This document shows positions 25,570-35,048 of a stretch of DNA of 64,000 nt, in pieces. The translations under genes were made by a program, and so were the position numbers. Under the pieces are notes generated by a model. The model was not told where the DNA came from. It saw nothing but the letters and a program-made list of their open reading frames with translations, and ran no database searches. This DNA comes from CAZJBS01 sp964544475 (GTDB lineage Bacteria > CLD3 > SB21), in NCBI GenBank assembly GCA_964544475.1, contig CAZJBS010000001.1, positions 216,519 to 280,518 on the forward strand, given 5' to 3'. How positions within the stretch are numbered: position 1 is the first letter of the stretch; every line of letters begins with the position of its first letter.

Positions 25570-27398
25570 GGCCCGTTTTTCTGCTCATGATGCTGTGGAG
25601 CGCGGGGGGGACCTGTTTTTCGCAAAGCCATCGGTTTGATCTGGCAAAAGCCTATGAGTCCGATGGCGATTTCGAAAAAGCACTGAGCATTTACGAAGAG
25701 ATCTACCGTACCGACAGTTCCAACCTGGTGATTCTGGATCGACTGAAGTCGATGTACAAACTTACCAACCAGAACGCACGGCGCATTCCGATCATCCATC
25801 GACAGCTTGCCTCGGATTCTTCCAATATTGTGCTGTGGGCGGAATTGGCTGACGCGTATTTCCGGTCTAAACAATCCGAGCGGGCGTCGTGGTCGGTGGG
25901 GATGGCTTTGGCTCTTCGGGGTTTGCCCGCCGCCGGTTATCGGACTCTCGCCACGATGATGATTGAAAATCGTTGGTTTGATCCGGTTGAAAATGTGTAT
26001 TTCGAAGGTCGTCGCAAACTGAAGGACGATCATCTGTTTACATTGGATCTTGCCAACCTGTACAGCTACCAGGGCCAGACGTACAAGGCCGCCAGAGAGT
26101 TTCTGCATCATGTCAGGGTTCAGTCAGAAGCCAGGGACTTCGTTCGGAATCAGATCCTGCAGTTGTCCCGCGACGATACGTCTTATGCGGCGGTTGTACG
26201 GGCCCTTGAAGAGGAAGTTCATGCCAAGGATGCGAATCTGCCCGTTCGCCGGTTGTTGATCGATGTACACTTTCAGCAGAAGGCATACGAACGTGCGTTT
26301 GAGCAAAGCCAGATTCTGGACCGGCTCGAAGGCAGGGAAGGTTTGGAAATTCTTAACTTCGCCAATCTCACATTTCAAAATCAACTCTATCGTGTGGCCC
26401 TCAGGGCATACGAATTTTTTGTCGAACGGTATTCCAACGCGCCGCAAGCTGAAATGGGCATCGCAAGATGCTATGAGAATATGGATGGACCTGGCGGCCC
26501 CCAGGCAGGCGATTCAGCGGCTGCAAGGGGAATCATTAAAGAGAACGAATTTTCCACTAAAGCCATTGAGGCATATCGGTCCATTCTGGCCAAATATCCC
26601 AAATCGGAGTGGAGTGCCGAAGCCCACTATCGTTCCGGACAGATTTGTTTCAAGAAGTTCTTTGACCTGGACGAGGCCCTGCAACATTACCGCGCGGCTC
26701 TCGAAGATTATCCGGCGACATCCTTTCGCTGGGACATTCGATTCAGCATGGCTGAGTGTTGGATGGTGCAGGGCAAACTGGACGTCCTTCGGAAGGAGAT
26801 GGCCGGTTTGCTGCGGGAATCACGGTCGCTTGAAATCAGCGACCGGGCCGCATTCGTATTGGGCGAAACGGCTTTTTATGAAGGGAATCTGGATTCAAGT
26901 CGGGCCGTCTTTTCACGGCTGGCTTACCGTCAGGACGGGCTCTTTGTCAACGATGCATTGGTGTATGTTCTGCTGTTGCAAGAGTCGGAGAAGGAGAGGG
27001 CCCACATGACCGACTTCTCAAAAGCAATGTTCACGGCTAGAAAACGAAAGTACTCCGAAGCCGTAGAGCTTCTGGATGAACTGGCCGGGAGACTGTCAAA
27101 GGATTCACCGTTAGTCGACGATGTTTTGTATCAGCGCGCTGTCAATTTGCTCAAGCAGGGTCGATACACCGAAGCGGTCCACACGTTGAGCGGCATCGTT
27201 AACAATCTTCCCAACAGCCCCCTGGCCGACCTGAGCCAAAAAACCATCGCAGAAACGTTGGATCAGTCGATGGGGGACAGCCAGGCCGCCATGGCCAAGT
27301 ATCGAGAATTTCTTGTTCGTTTTCCAAGAAGCATATATGTGGAGCCGGTCCGGAAGCGGCTTCGACTGCTGGAACAAATGCAAAAGAGATCATCGTAG
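25566..27398 (+). CDS. Exported tetratricopeptide-repeat protein
   Basis: 610 residues starting with GTG inside the previous stop. A signal peptide (about 1-20, ending TCFSQS) is followed by helical repeats throughout: clear TPR units near residues 30-60 (AKAYESDGDFEKALSIYEEI), 320-400 (AEAHYRSGQICFKKFFD), 490-600 (LYQRAVNLLKQGRYTEAV and ALS-like pairs). Between 290 and 310 there is a glycine/alanine-rich link. It probably acts as a periplasmic scaffold; no partner is shown by sequence. It ends 14 bp from the convergent gene at 27413, with no visible terminator between them. Confidence 0.82.
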   Translation: MRPVFLLMMLWSAGGTCFSQSHRFDLAKAYESDGDFEKALSIYEEIYRTDSSNLVILDRLKSMYKLTNQNARRIPIIHRQLASDSSNIVLWAELADAYFRSKQSERASWSVGMALALRGLPAAGYRTLATMMIENRWFDPVENVYFEGRRKLKDDHLFTLDLANLYSYQGQTYKAAREFLHHVRVQSEARDFVRNQILQLSRDDTSYAAVVRALEEEVHAKDANLPVRRLLIDVHFQQKAYERAFEQSQILDRLEGREGLEILNFANLTFQNQLYRVALRAYEFFVERYSNAPQAEMGIARCYENMDGPGGPQAGDSAAARGIIKENEFSTKAIEAYRSILAKYPKSEWSAEAHYRSGQICFKKFFDLDEALQHYRAALEDYPATSFRWDIRFSMAECWMVQGKLDVLRKEMAGLLRESRSLEISDRAAFVLGETAFYEGNLDSSRAVFSRLAYRQDGLFVNDALVYVLLLQESEKERAHMTDFSKAMFTARKRKYSEAVELLDELAGRLSKDSPLVDDVLYQRAVNLLKQGRYTEAVHTLSGIVNNLPNSPLADLSQKTIAETLDQSMGDSQAAMAKYREFLVRFPRSIYVEPVRKRLRLLEQMQKRSS

Positions 27399-27412
27399 TC
27401 CCTGCGGCATTT

Positions 27413-28489
27413 TTACTTTTTTCTGCTTTCTTCCAACTTATCCTTGGCCATCTGGAGACGGCGGCGGACCTCCTCCGAAGGTTTCTTGATCATGGAGCGG
27501 TTGAGATATTTAACGGCATTCTCGTAGTCACCGGTTACATAATATCCCCAGCCCAGGATATCCGTGGATTCAAGGTTGTTCGGCTTCAGTGCATCAGCAG
27601 CATGAGCCAGATTCAACCCCCAAATGGGATCAAGGGCTTTGTCTATGAGTACCCAACTTACGATGTTGTAACCGATGAACTGACGACCCTCGGTTTCCTT
27701 AATGATCCCATTGAGGATTTCTTTGGCTTTTCTCTCATCGCCGTTCTTCCACATGGCTGCCGCATAGTTTGCCTTCGCCCTGTTGTCTTTTGGATCCAGT
27801 CTTAGCATGGCCGAATACAATTCGACGGCTTTTCCATAGTTACCGAGGTGGAAGTACAACTCGCCCAAGTTGAAAATAGTCGAGGGGTCGTCCTTGCGGA
27901 TTTCGTATGCCTTCTGATACTCCTCCAGTGCCCGTCCAAGCTCTCCTTGTTCGTTGTACAAAAAGCCAAGGTTTGTGTGCAGGCTGTAGCGGTGTAATCC
28001 CTGAGATTCGGCCGACCGCATGTATGAGATGGCGGAGTCGATGCGGCCATTGAAAGCGTACAGGAGCCCTTGGACGAAAAGTGCATGGGGCTCCGAGGGA
28101 CGGATGGCCAAGGCTTGATGGATGTATTGTCTGGATTGAGAAAACATGGCCTCCCTCATCTCCTCTTTTCGGTTTTGGTTGTGCTTAAGGCCGGCCAAGA
28201 AGTATGCCTCTGCTATCCTGCCGTGCAGTTCTGACAGCGCAGGATCCAAATCGAGAGCCACAAAATAGTGCCTTAGAGCCTGCTCGATGGAATCCTTGGC
28301 CAGGGCCAAATCGCCGGCTTCAATCGCCGCGATGGCGCGCTTGGGAACACCGTGGTACCGGGAATCTCTCATGACGTAGGTGACCGACCATACGGCCAGA
28401 ATGGCAACGCCCACAGAAATCAACAATACTCTTGGGTGATTCCGCATTTTCTGAACGAGTCCTTGAGTTGCACTTTTCACAGATGTCAT
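27413..28489 (-). CDS. Membrane-anchored TPR protein
   Basis: 358 residues: one transmembrane helix (about 20-38) near the N-terminus and then about seven TPR units, for example AIAAIEAGDLALAKDSIEQAL, LHTNLGFLYNEQGELGRAL, TIFNLGELYFHLGNYGKAV and KANYAAAMWKNGDERKAKE. A charged C-terminal tail ends KDKLEESRKK. It starts 24 bp after the polA stop on the same strand with a good GGAAGG ribosome-binding site, so it is likely read with polA. Function unknown beyond protein binding. Confidence 0.82.
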   Translation of the reverse strand: MTSVKSATQGLVQKMRNHPRVLLISVGVAILAVWSVTYVMRDSRYHGVPKRAIAAIEAGDLALAKDSIEQALRHYFVALDLDPALSELHGRIAEAYFLAGLKHNQNRKEEMREAMFSQSRQYIHQALAIRPSEPHALFVQGLLYAFNGRIDSAISYMRSAESQGLHRYSLHTNLGFLYNEQGELGRALEEYQKAYEIRKDDPSTIFNLGELYFHLGNYGKAVELYSAMLRLDPKDNRAKANYAAAMWKNGDERKAKEILNGIIKETEGRQFIGYNIVSWVLIDKALDPIWGLNLAHAADALKPNNLESTDILGWGYYVTGDYENAVKYLNRSMIKKPSEEVRRRLQMAKDKLEESRKK

Positions 28490-28513
28490 ACGTAAACCTT
28501 CCGGAAGTGAGTC

Positions 28514-31189
28514 TTATTTCAATTCAAACCAATTGTTGCCAATGCCTACGTCGACCGTAAGCGGCACTCGCAGGGATGCCGCGTTTTCCATATGGTCGAC
28601 TACGAAAGCCTTCAGAACGTCCGATTCGTTTTCAGGAACTTCAAAAACCAGTTCGTCGTGAACCTGCAGGATCATGCGAGCCTTTAGATGGGACTTCCGG
28701 ATGGCCCGGTATATACCGATCATGGCCACTTTGATCAGTTCGGCCGCCGTGCCTTGAATGGGAGCGTTCGTGGCGGCGCGTTCGGCCATTTGCCGAACCG
28801 TGTAATTCTTGCTCTGGAGGTCGGTCAGGTATCGCCGTCTTCCAAACAGTGTTGTCACGTAGCCATTTTCGCGGCCTTCGGCAATAATGCGATCGATCAG
28901 TTCCTTTACTTTCGGGAATTTGGAGAAATAGCCGGCAATAAAATCCTTTGCTTCGGACTGAGTCATGCCGATCCGACTGGCCAGGCCGAATGGTGAAATG
29001 CCGTACATGATGCCGAAATTAATATCCTTGGCCTTACGACGCAGATCCTTCGTGACCTGTTCCTCTGCCAATCCGAAAACGCGCATGGCCGTGCTGGTAT
29101 GAATGTCGGCATTCTGATGAAAGGCCTCGATGAGCGTCTCGTCGCCCGACATGTGCGCCATCACCCGAAGTTCGATCTGCGAGTAGTCGGCGGACAATAA
29201 GAGCCACCCGGGCAACTGCGGGGCCACGGCGCGCCGGATTTCCCTGCCCATGTCCGTACGAATGGGGATGTTCTGAAAATTGGGGTTGCTGGACGACAAT
29301 CGCCCGGTTGCCGCTACGGTCTGGCTGAAGGTTGAATGGATGCGCTGCGTGACCGGATTGAGCAATGGAGGCAGGCCGTCGATGTACGTGGATTTCAGCT
29401 TGGTCAACTGCCGGTACGTCAGGATGGCGTCCACAATGGGCAACCCGCGGTACAGATCGAGAATTTTCACATCGGTTGCGTATTGGCCGGTCTTGCCCGT
29501 GCGACGCGGTTTTTCAACGCCGGCCAGTTTGTGAATCTGCAGTCGATCAAAAAGGAGTTCGCCAAGTTGTTGAGGAGAATTGAGATTGAATCGTACGCCC
29601 GCCTCTTTGAAAATGACCTGTTCCACCTCGGATATTTTGTTTCCAAAATCTTTGGACATGCCGGCAAGAATATCGAGGTTGAGCCAGACTCCGTTTGTTT
29701 CCAGCGCCGTGAGCACTTCGATCAACGGAATTTCTATGTCCCGAAAAACCCGGCCGGAACCGGTACTTTCCAGCAGAGGTGACATGACGGTTCTCAGATC
29801 GAAAATGGCCCGGGTCCTGCGCGCCACCACATCGGCGGCGCCCTGGTCGACGACTCGCGTGCTGTCAGGTTCTTCGTTGGGCAGTTCTTGGCCGACGTAT
29901 TGCTGAGCCAATGTCGGCAGGGTTGTTGATCGTTCGGAATTGAGCAGATGGCCCGCAATGACGGTGTCGAAATCCGTGCCAGCCAGGGTTATGCCCCGGC
30001 GACACAGCCAGATCGCCGCCCGCTTGATATTGTGACCGGTTTTGGCAATGGCCGGCGTTTCAAGAATGGGGCGCAACAATTCCAGACGGTATTCAAGAGC
30101 GTCCGACGGGCACGGAATCACATACGTTTGACCGGAATCGGTCGAAAACACCATACCGGTCAACTCGGCCTTCATAGGCTCTTCATGAGAGAGTACGAAT
30201 TCCAGCGCAAGCGTTTTTGCCACCGAAATTTCCTTCATGCAATCGGACATATCGTTGTCCGGACCGACGTAAATCACGGACGATACGGTCGGTGACGGCC
30301 GTGTGGAAACTTTCTCTGTCGTCGTCTCGCCAAGAAGCTTCTGAATGAAGGAGTTGAATTCCAGATCATACAACAAACCGTGCAAGCGGTCACGATCCAT
30401 CTCCGCACGGCGCAAAGAATGAATATCAATCTCCAGAGGCACATCGACCTGAATGGTGGCCAACGACTTTGACAAGAGGGCATTGTCCCGGTCGTTGAGG
30501 AGGTTTTCCTTGATCTTGCCTTTCACACTATCGATCCGCGCATACAGGTTTTCGATGGACCCGAATTCGTGAATGAGTTTCAGAGCCGTCTTTTCACCAA
30601 CGCCTTTGACGCCCGGGATGTTGTCTGCCGTGTCGCCCATCAGTCCCAGAAGATCGGTAATCTGTGAAGGCTTTAATCCGGTCTTGGACTCCACGCCGGC
30701 CACATCCAGGATTTCCTTGTCAACGCCCTTCTTCATGGGGTTGTACATTGTAACACCGGCGGTGACCAACTGCATAAAATCCTTATCGCCCGTGACGAGG
30801 TACGTTTCGAACTGTTCACCGGCGGCGCGAACGGCCAGCGTTCCCATGATGTCGTCCGCCTCATAGCCCGGCGCTTCAATCACTGGAACGCCCATGGCTT
30901 CGGTGATCTGTTTGAGCAGTGGCAATTGTGGAGACATGTCTTCGGGCATTTTTTCCCGTGTCGCTTTGTACGACGCATATGCCTTGTGCCGGAACGTTGG
31001 TTGCGGGGTATCAAATGCCACGGCAACATAATCGGGCTTTTCCTCATCAAGGATCTTGATCAGGGTGTTGGTAAAACCGAAGACGGCACTGGTATTCTGG
31101 CCCTTCGAATTACGCAAAGGATTATTGATGAAGGCAAAATAGGCGCGATACGCCAGCGCCATGCCATCCAGGAGAAATAAACGAAGCAT
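28514..31189 (-). CDS. polA: DNA polymerase I
   Basis: 891 residues from the ATG at 31187-31189; an upstream in-frame ATG would add 15 residues that cover the promoter and is rejected. The 5' nuclease domain (1-290) has LLDGMALAYRAYFAF, EADDIMGTLA, TGDKDFMQLV and the helix-hairpin-helix NIPGVKGVGEKTA. The polymerase domain has motif A (SADYSQIELRV), motif B (RKAKDINFGIMYG) and motif C (QVHDELVFE). In the intervening 3'-5' exonuclease domain the D-x-E of E. coli is replaced (LALEFV) and the later Asp by Ala (GHNIKRAAIWL), so proofreading is probably lost, as in Taq and Bacillus enzymes. Confidence 0.96.
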   Translation of the reverse strand: MLRLFLLDGMALAYRAYFAFINNPLRNSKGQNTSAVFGFTNTLIKILDEEKPDYVAVAFDTPQPTFRHKAYASYKATREKMPEDMSPQLPLLKQITEAMGVPVIEAPGYEADDIMGTLAVRAAGEQFETYLVTGDKDFMQLVTAGVTMYNPMKKGVDKEILDVAGVESKTGLKPSQITDLLGLMGDTADNIPGVKGVGEKTALKLIHEFGSIENLYARIDSVKGKIKENLLNDRDNALLSKSLATIQVDVPLEIDIHSLRRAEMDRDRLHGLLYDLEFNSFIQKLLGETTTEKVSTRPSPTVSSVIYVGPDNDMSDCMKEISVAKTLALEFVLSHEEPMKAELTGMVFSTDSGQTYVIPCPSDALEYRLELLRPILETPAIAKTGHNIKRAAIWLCRRGITLAGTDFDTVIAGHLLNSERSTTLPTLAQQYVGQELPNEEPDSTRVVDQGAADVVARRTRAIFDLRTVMSPLLESTGSGRVFRDIEIPLIEVLTALETNGVWLNLDILAGMSKDFGNKISEVEQVIFKEAGVRFNLNSPQQLGELLFDRLQIHKLAGVEKPRRTGKTGQYATDVKILDLYRGLPIVDAILTYRQLTKLKSTYIDGLPPLLNPVTQRIHSTFSQTVAATGRLSSSNPNFQNIPIRTDMGREIRRAVAPQLPGWLLLSADYSQIELRVMAHMSGDETLIEAFHQNADIHTSTAMRVFGLAEEQVTKDLRRKAKDINFGIMYGISPFGLASRIGMTQSEAKDFIAGYFSKFPKVKELIDRIIAEGRENGYVTTLFGRRRYLTDLQSKNYTVRQMAERAATNAPIQGTAAELIKVAMIGIYRAIRKSHLKARMILQVHDELVFEVPENESDVLKAFVVDHMENAASLRVPLTVDVGIGNNWFELK

Positions 31190-31219
31190 TGTAAGGCCTT
31201 GTTCTTTCAGGGGCCGGCT

Positions 31220-31248
31220 AAAATACCATGCCACCAGGTCAAATTCAA
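31220..31248 (-). promoter_or_regulatory. Probable polA promoter
   Basis: On the minus strand TTGAAT (31243-31248), a 17-base spacer and TATTTT (31220-31225), about 30 bases before the polA ATG. Each box matches consensus at 4 to 5 of 6 positions. Confidence 0.4.
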
Positions 31249-31333
31249 GTTCAATCGTCGGTGATCATATCATGATGGGAAATATTTTATTCCCGCAAAT
31301 GGCCGTCCAATGCGGTACGGCGGGAACTTTTGA

Positions 31334-31362
31334 TTGACTTTCGATGCCCGTTAGGCTAAATT
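31334..31362 (+). promoter_or_regulatory. Promoter of the gap-pgk-tpi-secG operon
   Basis: TTGACT (31334-31339), a 17-base spacer and TAAATT (31357-31362). Transcription would start near 31369, about 39 bases before the gap start codon. Confidence 0.5.
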
Positions 31363-31407
31363 ATGCCGCTTTTTGAAATTCACGGGAACTCAACAGGGAG
31401 TACAGCC

Positions 31408-32466
31408 ATGTCAATCAAAGTGGGTATCAACGGATTCGGCCGGATCGGACGACTGGCCTTCAACGCGCTCGTGGATCGTGGCCTTCTCGGCAAAGAAATT
31501 GACGTCGTAGCGGTTGTGGATGTCAGCACGGATGCCCGTTACTTCGCCTACCAGCTCAAGTATGACTCGGTTCATGGAAAATTCAAAGGCCAGTTGTCGA
31601 CGGAAAAGAGCCGGAACGACCTTGAAGATGACGACGTGCTTGTGGTGAACGGTCACAAAATCCGGTGCATTGCCGCAACCAAGGAACCGTCACAATTGCC
31701 GTGGAAAACCCTGGGCGTCGAGTATGTCATGGAGGCCACCGGGCTTTTTACGAGTTCGGACAAAGCGAAGGGTCACCTCGATGCGGGCGCCAAGAAAGTG
31801 GTGATTACCGCACCGGGCAAAGGCGACGTCAAGACCTTCGTCATGGGCGTCAACGATCACGAATACGATCCCAAAGCTCATCACATCCTGTCCAACGCAT
31901 CGTGCACAACCAATTGTCTGGCGCCGGTGTTGCATGTGCTGATCAAGGAGGGCATCGGTCTGGAAACGGGTCTGATGACCACCATCCACTCGTATACAGC
32001 CACTCAGAAGACGGTGGATGGTCCATCGAAAAAGGACTGGCGTGGTGGTCGTGCCGCGTCGATCAATATCATTCCTTCCACCACGGGGGCCGCCAAAGCG
32101 GCCGGCGAGGTGATCCCGGCGGTGAAGGGTAAACTGACCGGCATGTCCTTCCGCGTGCCCACGGCCAATGTTTCGGTTGTGGATTTGACCTTCCGCGCGA
32201 GCCGCGACACGTCGATCGAGGAAATCGACGGATTGATGAAAAAAGCATCCGAAACCTATCTCAAAGGTATCCTGGGTTACACGAAGGACGAAGTCGTATC
32301 CACGGATTTCATTCACGACGAGCGTTCATCCATTTACGATGCGCTTGCCACTTTGGAAAACAATCTGAAGGGTGAAAAACGGTTCTTCAAAATTGTATCC
32401 TGGTATGACAACGAATGGGGTTATTCCAATCGTGTGATAGATTTTCTTCTGAAGATTGCGAAGTGA
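31408..32466 (+). CDS. gap: Glyceraldehyde-3-phosphate dehydrogenase (type I, glycosomal-like subgroup)
   Basis: 352 residues from the ATG at 31408, after an AGGGAG ribosome-binding site. The NAD-binding loop GINGFGRIGR, catalytic cysteine in SNASCTTNCLAP, HSYTATQ and WYDNEWGYSNR are all present. It is longer than the common bacterial enzyme (about 335), and the extra insertions (for example TDARYFAYQLKYDSVHGKF) are those of the trypanosomatid glycosomal and related proteobacterial/spirochaete enzymes. It catalyses oxidation and phosphorylation of glyceraldehyde-3-phosphate in glycolysis, or the reverse in gluconeogenesis. It is the first gene of a classic glycolytic operon. Confidence 0.96.
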   Translation: MSIKVGINGFGRIGRLAFNALVDRGLLGKEIDVVAVVDVSTDARYFAYQLKYDSVHGKFKGQLSTEKSRNDLEDDDVLVVNGHKIRCIAATKEPSQLPWKTLGVEYVMEATGLFTSSDKAKGHLDAGAKKVVITAPGKGDVKTFVMGVNDHEYDPKAHHILSNASCTTNCLAPVLHVLIKEGIGLETGLMTTIHSYTATQKTVDGPSKKDWRGGRAASINIIPSTTGAAKAAGEVIPAVKGKLTGMSFRVPTANVSVVDLTFRASRDTSIEEIDGLMKKASETYLKGILGYTKDEVVSTDFIHDERSSIYDALATLENNLKGEKRFFKIVSWYDNEWGYSNRVIDFLLKIAK

Positions 32467-32489
32467 CTCCTTCAGGAACGGGTGAAACC

Positions 32490-33695
32490 ATGAAAAAACT
32501 GACGATTGATCACGTGAATCTCAAGAACCGCCGGGTTCTTCTCCGCGTTGATTTTAATGTGCCGCTGGATGAGTCATTGAACATCACGGATGACACGAGA
32601 ATCCGTGAGTCGCTTCCCACACTGAGACGAATCATTGACCAGGGTGGCAAAGCGGTCGTCATGAGCCATTTGGGGCGGCCAAAAGGCAAAAAAAATCCGG
32701 CCATGTCACTCAAACCTTGCGCCAGACGTCTGTCGGAGTTGCTCGGGAAGCCCGTGGCAATGGCCACAGACTGCATTGGTGACGACGTGAGCAGGCAGGC
32801 GGAAGCCCTGCAACCCGGGGATGTGCTGCTGCTGGAAAATCTGCGTTACTACAATGAGGAAGAGGCGAATGATGCTGCTTTTGCGCAAAAACTGGCCGCC
32901 CTGGGTGACCTGTACGTCAATGATGCATTTGGAACCGCCCATCGGGCCCACGCATCCACGGAAGGCGTTACGCGTTTTTTCAAACAGAACGTCGCCGGCT
33001 ATTTGATGGGAAAGGAAATCAACTATCTGGGTCGCGCGCTGGAGGACCCCAAGAGGCCTTTTGTGGCGGTGATCGGCGGAGCCAAGGTGTCCGGCAAGAT
33101 TGATGTCATTGAGAACCTGATGAAGAAAGTCGATTCGATCATTATCGGGGGCGGTATGGCTTTCACGTTTGCCAAAGCCATGGGCCAGGAAATTGGAAAG
33201 TCGCTTTTTGAGGCGGATCGCGCGGAGATGGCAAAGGCGATTGTTGAAAAAGGTCGCAATAGCCGCGTGAAGTTACTATTCCCTGTGGATACCGTAGCGG
33301 CGTCGGAATTCAAGAACGATGCCGAGCACAAAGTTGTCCCGATGGATCGTATACCTGCGGAATGGATGGGGTTGGACATTGGTCCGGCGACGGTGGAGTT
33401 ATTTAGCAAAGAAATCGTCGCCGCACGTACGGTGGTTTGGAATGGTCCGATGGGCGTGTTTGAGATGCCGAATTTTGCGGGTGGCACAATGGCGGTCGCG
33501 GAAGCTCTGGTCAAGGCGACGTTGGGCGGGGCGGCGACCATCGTAGGCGGAGGCGACTCGGCCGCAGCCATTTCCGAAATGGGATTGGCCGCCAAGGTTT
33601 CTCACGTATCAACCGGCGGCGGCGCCTCGTTGGAATTCCTGGAGGGCAAGACCCTTCCGGGACTGGCAGCCCTGACGGACGCGGAGACCGCATGA
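32490..33695 (+). CDS. pgk: Phosphoglycerate kinase
   Basis: 401 residues from ATG 32490. Motifs include RVDFNVPLD at the start, MSHLGRPKG, LLLENLRYYNEEE, the hinge GGAKVSGKI, VWNGPMGVFE and the nucleotide-binding GGGDSAAAI. It makes ATP from 1,3-bisphosphoglycerate. It lies 23 bp after gap and overlaps tpiA by 4 bp. Confidence 0.97.
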   Translation: MKKLTIDHVNLKNRRVLLRVDFNVPLDESLNITDDTRIRESLPTLRRIIDQGGKAVVMSHLGRPKGKKNPAMSLKPCARRLSELLGKPVAMATDCIGDDVSRQAEALQPGDVLLLENLRYYNEEEANDAAFAQKLAALGDLYVNDAFGTAHRAHASTEGVTRFFKQNVAGYLMGKEINYLGRALEDPKRPFVAVIGGAKVSGKIDVIENLMKKVDSIIIGGGMAFTFAKAMGQEIGKSLFEADRAEMAKAIVEKGRNSRVKLLFPVDTVAASEFKNDAEHKVVPMDRIPAEWMGLDIGPATVELFSKEIVAARTVVWNGPMGVFEMPNFAGGTMAVAEALVKATLGGAATIVGGGDSAAAISEMGLAAKVSHVSTGGGASLEFLEGKTLPGLAALTDAETA

Positions 33696-34456
33696 GAAAG
33701 AAAATCATCGTCGGCAACTGGAAGATGTTTAAGACGCCCCAGGAGGCCCGACAGTTGGCCAAATCCATCAAGATCAAGTTGACGGATATTCGGAAGACCG
33801 AAATTGCCGTTTGTCCACCCTATGTGGCAATCGCGCCTGTGCTGGAAGTGTTGAAAGATGCCCGTATCGGGATCGGCGCGCAAAATGTTTACGTCGGCAA
33901 GACGGGGGCTTTCACCGGTGAAATATCCGCTCCCATGTTGAAAGACGCGGGCTGCCGGTTTGTGCTGATCGGCCATTCCGAGCGGCGGCAGTACTTCCAT
34001 GAATCGAATGCGTCCGTCAACCAGAAAACCGAGTGTGCCCTGGCGGAGGAATTGACACCGATCGTGTGTATCGGCGAAACCCTGGAGGAACGGGAAAAGG
34101 ACCTGACCGAATCGGTCATCACGCATCAGTTCACCGATGGCCTCAAGGGACTCCGTGAAGACCAATTTCTGAAGCTGATCATCGCCTACGAACCGGTTTG
34201 GGCCATTGGTACGGGCCGCAATGCCACGGTGGAGCAGGCGCAGGATGTCCACAAGATCATCCGGCGGCTTGCGTCCTCACGATTCGGCACCGAGGCTTCG
34301 GAAAGCGTAAGACTGCTGTATGGCGGAAGTGTCAAACCGGAGAATGCGCGTGAGTTGTTGGCGTGTGCGGATATCGACGGCGCCCTGGTCGGAGGGGCCA
34401 GCCTTGATGCGGATGCATTCAGCGCCATCGTTCGCACGGCAGAAGAAATTGTCTAA
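33692..34456 (+). CDS. tpiA: Triosephosphate isomerase
   Basis: 254 residues. Catalytic lysine in VGNWKMFKTP, catalytic histidine in IGHSERRQYF, catalytic glutamate in AYEPVWAIGTG, and the phosphate-binding LYGGSVKPEN loop. Normal length. It interconverts dihydroxyacetone phosphate and glyceraldehyde-3-phosphate. Start overlaps the pgk stop by 4 bp. Confidence 0.97.
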   Translation: MRKKIIVGNWKMFKTPQEARQLAKSIKIKLTDIRKTEIAVCPPYVAIAPVLEVLKDARIGIGAQNVYVGKTGAFTGEISAPMLKDAGCRFVLIGHSERRQYFHESNASVNQKTECALAEELTPIVCIGETLEEREKDLTESVITHQFTDGLKGLREDQFLKLIIAYEPVWAIGTGRNATVEQAQDVHKIIRRLASSRFGTEASESVRLLYGGSVKPENARELLACADIDGALVGGASLDADAFSAIVRTAEEIV

Positions 34457-34495
34457 GACCATTTTCTTATTATTTATTTTCAAAGGAGTAGGTTG

Positions 34496-34801
34496 ATGTT
34501 TATTGTCCTGGTTGTTGTCCATATTATTGTCAGTGTATTACTGATTACCGCCATTCTGATGCAGGCGAGTAAAGGCGGAGGATTAGCCGGCACGTTTGGT
34601 GGCAGTACGACTGCGTTCTTGTCGGGCCGCCAGGCCTCCGACACACTAACCAAAGCCACCGTGGTCCTTGCCATCGTTTTTGCGTTGCTCAGCATTGCCC
34701 TGAATGTCGACGCACTCCGCGACAGCGGAGACAACAAAGGTATCATCGAGCAGGAATTGGAGCAGGGCCAGGGCGGCGCACCCACGCTTCCGACGGAATA
34801 G
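34496..34801 (+). CDS. secG: Protein translocase subunit SecG
   Basis: 101 residues from ATG 34496, 7 bases after an AAAGGAG ribosome-binding site; a TTG one codon upstream is less likely. Two transmembrane helices (about 2-22 and 53-72) flank the conserved loop LMQASKGGGLAGTFGGS, which identifies SecG. The C-terminal tail is acidic and glutamine-rich. SecG completes the SecYEG inner-membrane channel; secG after tpiA is a common bacterial arrangement. Confidence 0.93.
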   Translation: MFIVLVVVHIIVSVLLITAILMQASKGGGLAGTFGGSTTAFLSGRQASDTLTKATVVLAIVFALLSIALNVDALRDSGDNKGIIEQELEQGQGGAPTLPTE

Positions 34802-34814
34802 GCCGTGAATTTTG

Positions 34815-34843
34815 TTGATAATTTCGCGTTTAACTCATAGATT
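34815..34843 (+). promoter_or_regulatory. Probable promoter of tRNA-Leu
   Basis: TTGATA (34815-34820), a 17-base spacer and TAGATT (34838-34843), ending 15 bases before the first tRNA base. Confidence 0.45.
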
Positions 34844-34858
34844 AGCGCGTAAATTATT

Positions 34859-34939
34859 GCCGAAGTGGTGAAATTGGCAGACACACCATCTTGAGGGGGT
34901 GGCGCCTCTGGCGTGCGGGTTCAAATCCCGCCTTCGGCA
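34859..34939 (+). tRNA. tRNA-Leu (anticodon GAG)
   Basis: The acceptor stem GCCGAAG pairs with CTTCGGC, the D stem is GTG/CAC, the anticodon stem CCATC/GGTGG encloses the loop TTGAGGG with anticodon GAG, a long class II variable arm follows (CGCC...GGCG) and the T stem is GCGGG/CCCGC with TTCAAAT in the loop. The long variable arm and GAG anticodon give leucine (CUC/CUU codons). The discriminator base is A, and the CCA end is not encoded (the genome reads ACATTG), so a CCA-adding enzyme is needed. Confidence 0.95.
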
Positions 34940-35048
34940 CATTGATTGGTTTGACGCTGCCCGGCCGGCCATTCCTTTCATTTGCGATCCTTGCCGCTTT
35001 TCAATGACCGTTTTGACACAAAATCAAGCAAAGGGAGGCACTACTCTC

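Noticed and set aside
27399..27412. A shared terminator between the convergent TPR genes
   Set aside because: The gap is only 14 bp and holds no hairpin with a U tract.
34899..35048. A longer start for the TPR gene beginning inside the tRNA
   Set aside because: The extension would translate the tRNA-Leu and has no signal peptide; ATG 35049 gives a clean signal sequence and ribosome-binding site.
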